Shown: positions 1 through 5,617 of the stretch, piece by piece | Position numbering within the stretch: the first letter of the stretch is position 1 | Layout: each line of letters begins with the position of its first letter | Assembly: GCA_964352405.1 (NCBI GenBank) | Contig: CAYGRY010000082.1 | Coordinates: 1-10,864, forward strand | Reading direction: 5' to 3' | DNA: 10,864 nucleotides | Source of the DNA: UBA4207 sp964352405 | GTDB lineage: Bacteria > Bdellovibrionota > Bacteriovoracia > Bacteriovoracales > Bacteriovoracaceae | Program-made: the position numbers and the translations under genes | The notes under the pieces: generated by a model | What the model was told of the DNA's origin: nothing | What the model saw: only the letters and a program-made list of their open reading frames with translations | Databases searched by the model: none

Positions 1-116
1 CTTCTTGCACATAAACTCTAACATTTTCAATGAATTGCCAGTGAATTGTACCTATAATTTCTAACTTTATCTACTTAGATATATCTTGCAATATGTACTT
101 TTCCAGAGGCTGATCG

Positions 117-1889
117 TCACTGAAAAAAGACCATGGCAGCCAGTAAAAGTGGAAGGTAAATTATTGATCCGAAAAAATAGCGACGTGCCCACTGGCGCAT
201 CGCATCCTCAGTTTTTTCAATAAAGAAACCATAGATGGCCCAAGCTAAAAAGCTCAAACTCAATACTGATGCTGATGTTTGATAGTGCCTACCAAAATTT
301 CCCCACCATACCGGGGCTAATGCACATGCCATCAAAACGGCAGTGTATAGAAAAATGTCGCGGCGAACAGAACTAAAATTTGTTTTGCGGGCAAATATCT
401 TAATGCCAGCTGATTCATAATCTCCACGGTAGTAAACGGAGATCGCTAAAAAATGTGGCAATTGCCAAACAAATAAAATGGCAAACAAACACCATGCGAT
501 GACGTCCATTGATCCTGTTAAAGTGGTCCAACCCATCACTGGCGGTAATGCTCCCGGTACAGCGCCAACAAAAAGTGCAGCCGCCGAATATCTTTTCATC
601 GGTGTGTAGGCCAATAAATACATAAGATGTGCCAGCAAACCCAAAAAAGCTGTCAGCGGATTCACAATAAAATAAAGCGCAGGCAATGAGATCAAGCCTA
701 AGCCAAGGCCAATCCACAAAGCAGTCTTTGGTTGCATACGGCCTGAAGGAAGTGCACGTTGCTTAGTACGCTCCATCAAGGCATCAATATCTTTTTCCAT
801 CCAACAATTAAGCGTTGTAGCCGAAGCCACAACCATGAAAATTAAAGCGAATGAAACAAAAATATCGAGAAAATATATTTTACCTGGAGCTAATAGTGCT
901 CCAATCAGCATGGTGACCATCACAAGACCAGCGAGTCTTGGCTTAAATAATTCCAGAATGTCGGAGAAGAGAGTTATTTTTTCTTTGCCGTCAAAACTCA
1001 ACTCCATTTCTTGATGGTAGAGTCTTGTTTTTAAAATAAATGCCATCAAGCCAGAAGCGATGATGAGGTGAAAGACAGTGGCATGGACAGCTAAGCTTGA
1101 AGCAATATTATAAAAACCAGAATAGACCTGAACAAAAATTAGTATCAGCGATAAAAGAGCAGTGTTACGTGCTTTTTTTGCAGTGACCCCTTCAAATGAT
1201 GAGTATTGAAAAAAAGCTACAATAAGAGTTGGAAGAGCAAGTAAAAATAGAAAAATCCCACTTATACGGTGGAGCATTTGCAACTGTGAAGCTGCTCGCA
1301 TCGGCCAAAGAGAAACACTTTGCGTGATTTGATCCGTGCAATAAATAAGATTTTTAATTCCGATCCCACAAGCTGAGGCAGCACCTGTGTGACGGACAAG
1401 TCCACCAAGTAGACTTTGAACAAAGAAAAGAATTAATAAAACTAAAAGAAAATCTTTTAACAGATGAGGGAGTTCATTTTTTGGTGACTCAGCTTTTTCA
1501 GCCAACGAATCATGTAAGACCACGATATAAGCAACTGTCACCAAAGATAAAAGTAAATGAACAAAAGAGATAATAGCTGGTAAATTAAAGACAGCTGTTA
1601 AAGCACCAAGAATGGCTTGTAAAAAAATAAGCCCGCTAACCCAGTAAGACCATTTTAACTTTTCATGTTTTACTTTCTTAAGCCGCCAACTCAAAACAAA
1701 AGAAAGCACGATTAAACAAAGTGCTACAAAGCGGTGAAAATAAATCAGTATTTGATCTGCAAAACGGCCCGGACACAAAGGCCAAGTCGGACAAGAAGTC
1801 GCTAGCTCGGCATCATGCAGGTACGCACCTAATGACATAAGCAAAATGGTCAAAATAAGTATAAAAAAAGCATTTATACGGTAGGACAT
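117..1889 (-). CDS. ctaAB: Fused haem A synthase / haem O synthase (CtaA-CtaB)
   Basis: This is a polytopic inner-membrane protein joining two enzymes of haem A biosynthesis. The first half is a COX15/CtaA domain (about residues 1-295, haem O to haem A). It has paired cysteines C33/C39 and C174/C184, and haem-ligand candidates H52 and H207 (both followed by Arg), H111, and H274 or H269. The second half is a CtaB/UbiA prenyltransferase (about 312-590, haem B to haem O). It starts at an FKPR motif and carries N361 with D367 and D369 followed by an ERT motif, plus WQLPHF (475-480) and GDYESAG (from 489). Numbering uses the ATG at 1887-1889, giving 590 residues. The frame stays open to a TTG at 1941-1943 and an ATG at 1923-1925. 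I reject these because a promoter candidate covers them and the family's first membrane helix begins right after the chosen Met. An AAAGAGA stretch just upstream is a weak ribosome site. The gene is divergent from kynA. Confidence 0.93.
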   Translation of the reverse strand: MSYRINAFFILILTILLMSLGAYLHDAELATSCPTWPLCPGRFADQILIYFHRFVALCLIVLSFVLSWRLKKVKHEKLKWSYWVSGLIFLQAILGALTAVFNLPAIISFVHLLLSLVTVAYIVVLHDSLAEKAESPKNELPHLLKDFLLVLLILFFVQSLLGGLVRHTGAASACGIGIKNLIYCTDQITQSVSLWPMRAASQLQMLHRISGIFLFLLALPTLIVAFFQYSSFEGVTAKKARNTALLSLILIFVQVYSGFYNIASSLAVHATVFHLIIASGLMAFILKTRLYHQEMELSFDGKEKITLFSDILELFKPRLAGLVMVTMLIGALLAPGKIYFLDIFVSFALIFMVVASATTLNCWMEKDIDALMERTKQRALPSGRMQPKTALWIGLGLGLISLPALYFIVNPLTAFLGLLAHLMYLLAYTPMKRYSAAALFVGAVPGALPPVMGWTTLTGSMDVIAWCLFAILFVWQLPHFLAISVYYRGDYESAGIKIFARKTNFSSVRRDIFLYTAVLMACALAPVWWGNFGRHYQTSASVLSLSFLAWAIYGFFIEKTEDAMRQWARRYFFGSIIYLPLLLAAMVFFQ

Positions 1890-1914
1890 TGTTCTCTTTA
1901 ATAAGGTGCTAGAT

Positions 1915-1943
1915 CTTATACACATGAGCCATTTAATCGGCAA
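1915..1943 (-). promoter_or_regulatory. Candidate sigma70-type promoter for ctaAB
   Basis: Read on the minus strand, TTGCCG (1938-1943, 4 of 6 consensus bases) lies 17 nt upstream of TATAAG (1915-1920, 5 of 6). Transcription would start near 1908, leaving a leader of roughly 19 nt before the ATG at 1889. The match is by eye only. Its position inside the apparent N-terminal extension of ctaAB is the main reason for the shorter start. Confidence 0.45.
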
Positions 1944-1975
1944 ATTAACTCACTGCACATCTACCGAATATCTCC

Positions 1976-2004
1976 CTGCCAAATAGCTTTTGATCGTTTA
2001 TGAT
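1976..2004 (+). promoter_or_regulatory. kynA: Candidate sigma70-type promoter for kynA-kynU
   Basis: CTGCCA (1976-1981, 4 of 6 consensus bases) is followed after 17 nt by TATGAT (1999-2004, 5 of 6). The predicted start near 2011 gives a leader of about 19 nt containing the kynA ribosome site GGAG (2021-2024), 5 nt before the ATG. It stands back to back with the ctaAB promoter candidate, with about 32 nt between their -35 boxes, where a regulator could act on both. No clear operator palindrome was seen. Confidence 0.4.
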
Positions 2005-2029
2005 TTAGGGAATTTAAACTGGAGTATGC

Positions 2030-3130
2030 ATGGCCTCAACCTACTATGGTGACTACTTAAATCTTGAACAGCTTTTGTCGAGTCAAAATCCATTAAGTAA
2101 AAAATATGGAAATGAATCTCATGATGAAACTTTGTTTATTATTGTTCACCAAGTTTATGAGCTTTGGTTTAAACAGATTCTTCATGAACTTGTCTCAATT
2201 CGAGATGTTTTTACTTCAGATAATATTGAAGAGAGATCCCTTCACAGTGTGAATGAAAGGCTTGAGCGAATTATTAAGATTCAAAAACTTCTGATAGATC
2301 AGTTGCCAGTGATGGAAACGATGACTCCCATGGATTTTTTAGAATTTAGAGATTTATTGGTTCCAGCTTCAGGCTTTCAAAGTATTCAGTTTAGACAAAT
2401 TGAAGTTTTGATGGGTCTGCCAACTGGTAAGCGTGGAAAAGTTGATCGTAGTTATTTCATGGGTCGATTAAGTGAAAAAGATCAAGCCGTATTAAATGAA
2501 GTTGAAAGCCAGGCTTCTTTATTTGATGGTCTTGAAAAATGGTTGGAGCGAATCCCATTTACCAAGGAAAAGAATTTTGATTTTTGGAATAGCTATAAAG
2601 TTACAGTTGAAGAGATGCTTCAAAATGAAGAAAATATTCTTTTAAAAAACCTAGCGACATTACCTGAGATTGCAAAAGAAGCTCAAATTGAAGGGCTGGA
2701 ATCAACTAAGAAAACTTTTGCCAGTTTATTTGACCCAAAACAATTTGAAAAGCTCACTAAGGCAGGCAAAAGAAGATTGTCACAAAAAGCGACGCTAAAT
2801 GCTTTATTTATTTTACTCTACCGAGATGAGCCTATTCTTCACCAACCTTACAGGCTCCTAAACCTATTAATGGATATTGATGAGAATTTTACGAGCTGGC
2901 GTCAAAGACATGCCATCATGGCGCAGAGAATGCTTGGAACAAAAGTTGGAACTGGTGGATCATCTGGACATGAGTATTTAAAAATGGCAGCAGAAAAAAA
3001 TCGTGTTTATCTCGATCTTTTTAATCTTTCTACTTTTTTAATTCCTAGATCAAAACTTCCCATCTTACCTAAAGAGCTTAAGAAACAGCTTAACTTTTAT
3101 ATTGCTGAAGAGAATACAAGTGAGCTTTAA
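2030..3130 (+). CDS. kynA: Tryptophan 2,3-dioxygenase
   Basis: This cytoplasmic haem dioxygenase opens the indole ring of L-tryptophan to give N-formylkynurenine, the first step of the kynurenine pathway. Family signatures are clear. The N-terminal HDE...FIIVHQVYELWFKQI segment (31-50) includes the active-site H40. SGFQSIQFRQIE (114-125) carries the substrate-carboxylate arginine R122. RQRHAIM (291-297) provides the proximal haem ligand H294, and GTGGSSG (307-313) is the loop that contacts substrate. At 366 residues it is longer than the roughly 300-residue bacterial enzymes such as that of Xanthomonas and nearer the animal type; the extra length lies mainly around residues 150-255. The ATG has a GGAG site 5 nt upstream. 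It is first in a two-gene operon and overlaps the next gene by 11 nt at that gene's GTG start. Confidence 0.95.
   Translation: MASTYYGDYLNLEQLLSSQNPLSKKYGNESHDETLFIIVHQVYELWFKQILHELVSIRDVFTSDNIEERSLHSVNERLERIIKIQKLLIDQLPVMETMTPMDFLEFRDLLVPASGFQSIQFRQIEVLMGLPTGKRGKVDRSYFMGRLSEKDQAVLNEVESQASLFDGLEKWLERIPFTKEKNFDFWNSYKVTVEEMLQNEENILLKNLATLPEIAKEAQIEGLESTKKTFASLFDPKQFEKLTKAGKRRLSQKATLNALFILLYRDEPILHQPYRLLNLLMDIDENFTSWRQRHAIMAQRMLGTKVGTGGSSGHEYLKMAAEKNRVYLDLFNLSTFLIPRSKLPILPKELKKQLNFYIAEENTSEL
3107..3112 (+). promoter_or_regulatory. Ribosome binding site choosing the GTG start of kynU
   Basis: GAAGAG lies inside the end of kynA, 7 nt before the GTG at 3120-3122. It supports that start over the upstream in-frame TTG at 3102, which lacks a comparable site. 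The arrangement predicts translational coupling with kynA. Confidence 0.45.
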
Positions 3131-4277
3131 AAAATATTATCAGCATTTTTTAAAAGCACACGGCGATGTCCTTCATATGGCCTGTCATTCACATCATTTT
3201 TGGCCTGATGTCACAAGACAAGCGACTTTAGATTATTGGGATGACTCTGCTAAACATTCTGATCAAAAATGGGGAATTATTTTTGGTGAAAAGATACCAA
3301 AACTGCAAAGTCATATCGCTAAAACACTTAAGATTGATAAAGCTGAAAATATTGTCTTTGCTCCCAACACTCATGACTTACTGATTAGACTTTTATCCAC
3401 TCTCCCTACTAAGAAAAAACCTAGAATTTTAACAACAGATGGGGAGTTTCATAGCTTTTCAAGACAAATTAATAAGCTTGTTGAGGAAGACTTAGTTAAA
3501 GTCACAAAAGTCTCATCTTTTCCAAGTGATTCTTTTTGGACTTCATTTGAAAGTGCTTTAAAGAAAACAAGTTTTGATATGATTTTTATCAGCCAAACTT
3601 TTTATAATTCAGGAACCTCCATCGATGATTTGGAGAGAATTGTTAAGCTCGCTGACAAACACGGTAAAATTATTATTGATGGGTATCATAGTTACTTTAC
3701 TCGCCCATTAGACTTGTCAAAAATTCAAAATAGAATTTACTTCATGTCTGGTCACTATAAATATGCTCAAGGTGGTGAAGGGCTCTGCTTTATGACTTGT
3801 CCTGACGATGGAACCAACCCAATCATTACTGGATGGTTCGCTGAGTTTGAAGCTCTCTCGAGTAAAACGGGAGAAATCACTTATCCAACCCACGCAGGAA
3901 GATACTTGGGATCGACCATGGACTTCACTCCACTATATCGTTCTTTAAGTGTTTATCATTTATTTGAAAAAGAAGGGATTACTCTAGATGTGATTCGCTC
4001 TCATATCCTTAAGCTTCAAAAGAAATTTTTAGAAATTATCAAAGAAGTAAATCATACTGAAATTAATGAAAAATCTTTTATTCAAGATGAATCTCAAGAA
4101 AGAGGACAATTTCTTGCTTTTAAGCTCGAGTCGACCCAAGCTTGCCAGGACCTAGAGCAACGTCTTAGATCTATCGGTATTGTGACAGACTCGAGGGCGA
4201 ATATTTTGCGTTTTGGTTTCTCTCTCTATCAAGACGAAGTAGATTTCGAGAGATTAAGGTGTATTAAAGATCTTTAA
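3120..4277 (+). CDS. kynU: Kynureninase-like PLP-dependent enzyme (aminotransferase class V fold)
   Basis: This is a probable cytoplasmic PLP enzyme of fold type I, 385 residues from the GTG start. The PLP lysine is K214 in HYKYAQGGEG, matching the YKY...G.G pattern of kynureninases. D187 in IIDGYHSY is the expected pyridine-nitrogen partner, with H190 nearby. The N-terminus has an HSHHFWPDVTR motif followed by a WDD...W segment, as in a branch of kynureninase-like proteins that differs from the classical YLDGNSLG-type KynU. The overlap with kynA argues that it cleaves kynurenine (or a relative) to anthranilate plus alanine. Substrate is inferred from context, so another class V activity is possible. 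The frame is open back to a TTG at 3102. The 3' end overlaps the convergent DUF420 gene by 24 bp. No formamidase gene follows. Confidence 0.72.
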   Translation: MSFKKYYQHFLKAHGDVLHMACHSHHFWPDVTRQATLDYWDDSAKHSDQKWGIIFGEKIPKLQSHIAKTLKIDKAENIVFAPNTHDLLIRLLSTLPTKKKPRILTTDGEFHSFSRQINKLVEEDLVKVTKVSSFPSDSFWTSFESALKKTSFDMIFISQTFYNSGTSIDDLERIVKLADKHGKIIIDGYHSYFTRPLDLSKIQNRIYFMSGHYKYAQGGEGLCFMTCPDDGTNPIITGWFAEFEALSSKTGEITYPTHAGRYLGSTMDFTPLYRSLSVYHLFEKEGITLDVIRSHILKLQKKFLEIIKEVNHTEINEKSFIQDESQERGQFLAFKLESTQACQDLEQRLRSIGIVTDSRANILRFGFSLYQDEVDFERLRCIKDL

Positions 4278-4796
4278 GAAGATATAGATTAAAACCCCCG
4301 TAACTGAAACATAGAGCCAGATTGGAAATGTTTTTCTAGCGATCCACTTATGCTTTTCATGATTACGTCTGCCAGCATGATAAAGAGTTGTAAAAACCAT
4401 TGGCACAAGTGGAATCGACAAAACAATATGGCTTATCAAGATAAAGTAATAGATAGGTCTCACAATTCCATCAGCTAGAAACTTCGTATCACCTTGAAAG
4501 TGATGATAAGTAATATAACTTATGAGAAATAATCCTGATGAACAGGTCGCACTTATCATCAACTTTATATGTCTAGAGATCTTACGTTCTTTAATTGCTT
4601 TATAACCCAACAATAAGAAAACTGTTGTTATGGCATTAAACATTGAGTTTAAAGCTGGAAGCCAACTTGCCCAGTGAGCATGTTCAGCAGGTGCTTCTTT
4701 CCAATAAATTAGCCAGACAAGAAATGACAAAACGACAGCGCTTAAAAGACCAATAGCTGTGTAGGCTTTTTTATCTTGATGATTAGTTGGACTCAC
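4254..4796 (-). CDS. ctaM: DUF420 membrane protein, CtaM/YozB-type oxidase assembly factor
   Basis: This is an integral membrane protein of 180 residues with about five helices (near 13-32, 46-63, 78-96, 116-136 and 157-176). It matches the DUF420/YozB pattern: LPALNSMFNA near the second helix, then conserved histidines H76, H98-H99, H123 and H149, and a closing FPIWLYVSVTG motif. CtaM of Firmicutes is needed for active haem-A oxidases, so a role in assembling or metallating the oxidase is likely; the chemistry is not established. It is last in the respiratory operon. No ATG is available near the N-terminus. I chose GTG at 4794-4796, which overlaps the preceding small gene by 14 nt; TTG at 4806-4808 would add four residues. 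Neither has a visible ribosome site, so coupling to the upstream gene is probable. Confidence 0.82.
   Translation of the reverse strand: MSPTNHQDKKAYTAIGLLSAVVLSFLVWLIYWKEAPAEHAHWASWLPALNSMFNAITTVFLLLGYKAIKERKISRHIKLMISATCSSGLFLISYITYHHFQGDTKFLADGIVRPIYYFILISHIVLSIPLVPMVFTTLYHAGRRNHEKHKWIARKTFPIWLYVSVTGVLIYIFLKIFNTP
4264..4277. repeat. 14-bp perfect palindrome at the convergent gene ends
   Basis: TTAAAGATCTTTAA is perfectly self-complementary with no loop. It contains the kynU stop codon and also codes for the C-terminus of the opposing DUF420 gene. It is AT-rich and has no following T-run, so it does not look like a standard intrinsic terminator. It may be chance. Confidence 0.5.
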
Positions 4797-5001
4797 TATC
4801 GGCCGCAATGCTTGGATTTCTATTTTTGATAATTGTTCTATAAATAATGAAAAAAGGAATATAAGTCAGGGCGATAAATCCCATCAAGATATAAACAAGA
4901 TATTGATCTTCTGGGCGAGTCTTAGAACCAGCGCACATAGGACAAGCAAAAGCTTGTCCCATTAAAAACATTGAAAATAATATTGCTAAAATTTTACTCA
5001 T
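4783..5001 (-). CDS. Small CPMC membrane protein of unknown function
   Basis: I do not recognise a named family. The 72-residue product begins with a signal-peptide-like segment ending AFA, immediately followed by CPMCAG (C20 and C23). It then has one hydrophobic helix at about 34-54 and a short basic then acidic tail. If cleaved after residue 19, the mature protein would start with a CxxC pair on the periplasmic side, anchored by one helix. The Cys at +1 also leaves lipidation possible, though the lipobox is poor. The ATG at 4999-5001 overlaps the subunit III stop as ATGA, so it is surely co-translated. An in-frame TTG at 5034 would extend it inside the upstream gene and is unlikely. Lying between oxidase subunit III and CtaM, it may help copper or thiol chemistry in oxidase assembly (inference). 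Confidence 0.8.
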   Translation of the reverse strand: MSKILAILFSMFLMGQAFACPMCAGSKTRPEDQYLVYILMGFIALTYIPFFIIYRTIIKNRNPSIAADSESN

Positions 5002-5615
5002 ATTAAATAGACGAAAGTGAAAACAAGGATCCAAACAAGGTCAACAAAGTGCCAAAACAATCCAGCAACTTCTAACTGATCATAGTCTCCGCCATCAAAG
5101 CGACCACGTTGAGCCAAGACGTACATATAAACGAGATAAAGTGTTCCCGTTAAAACGTGCAATCCGTGAAATCCTGTAATCGCAAAGAATGTCGAAGAGA
5201 ATAAGTTTTCACCGTGAGCATAAGTCGAAAGAGTCATGCCCATGTCGTGCATAAGGTGAGAGTACTCATAAACTTGAAGGCCAAGGAAGGTAGCGCCACC
5301 AAGAATAGTAACCAACAACCAATTAAGCATTTGTTTTCTTTGAAGTCTTTTTGCTGCATCAATAGACATAACCATTGAAACAGAAGAGCAGATCAAAAGA
5401 AATGTCATTAAGCCTGAAAGCTCAACTCCGCCCAAAGCCTGGACAGGGTCTGGCCACGGACGAGTAGATCTTAAGATTCCGTAAGCGATCAATAAACCCG
5501 AGAATGACATTGCATCGGTTGTCAGAAAGATCCACATACCAACTTTTGTTGGACTTGCTTTTCCAAACTGAGGATCTGCTGGGTAATCATGCATAGCAGG
5601 TGCTTTTGCGCTCAT
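4998..5615 (-). CDS. ctaE: Cytochrome c oxidase subunit III
   Basis: This is a five-helix, 205-residue haem-copper oxidase subunit III of the short bacterial type. Helices lie near 27-46, 66-87, 98-118, 139-165 and 183-205. Diagnostic motifs are VGMWIFL at the first helix, GFHGLHVLTG (148-157), and EVAGLFWHFVDLVW (182-195) with the conserved glutamate E182. Subunit III stabilises the catalytic subunit I and helps supply protons and oxygen. Subunits I and II are not in the window, so they must lie elsewhere. The ATG sits 2 nt after the stop of the octahaem cytochrome gene, with a strong GAGGAG site inside that gene's last codons. The short NorE-type relatives of nitric oxide reductases are similar, but the CtaM and CtaA-CtaB neighbours favour an oxidase. 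Confidence 0.9.
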   Translation of the reverse strand: MSAKAPAMHDYPADPQFGKASPTKVGMWIFLTTDAMSFSGLLIAYGILRSTRPWPDPVQALGGVELSGLMTFLLICSSVSMVMSIDAAKRLQRKQMLNWLLVTILGGATFLGLQVYEYSHLMHDMGMTLSTYAHGENLFSSTFFAITGFHGLHVLTGTLYLVYMYVLAQRGRFDGGDYDQLEVAGLFWHFVDLVWILVFTFVYLI

Positions 5616-5617
5616 TA

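Noticed and set aside
53..58. Perfect TATAAT on the plus strand
   Set aside because: The nearest -35-like TTGCCA (35-40) is only 12 nt away, and transcription would run antisense into ctaAB, so it is likely chance in AT-rich DNA.
1..116. Possible gene start or terminator downstream of ctaAB (minus-strand ATG at 22-24; weak inverted repeat at 68-81)
   Set aside because: Only eight codons are visible before the edge with no ribosome site, and the repeat has 6-bp AT arms with no T-run. Neither can be supported.
415..717. 100-residue minus-strand reading frame inside ctaAB
   Set aside because: It lies wholly within the CtaB half in another frame and has no recognisable motif; the overlapping frame is a conserved enzyme.
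3102..3119. TTG start for kynU six codons upstream
   Set aside because: The GTG at 3120 has a GAAGAG site at proper spacing, and the family similarity begins after it.
5002..5034. Longer CPMC protein from a TTG inside ctaE
   Set aside because: It would place a charged, unrelated stretch before a good signal peptide; the ATGA overlap start is typical of coupled genes.
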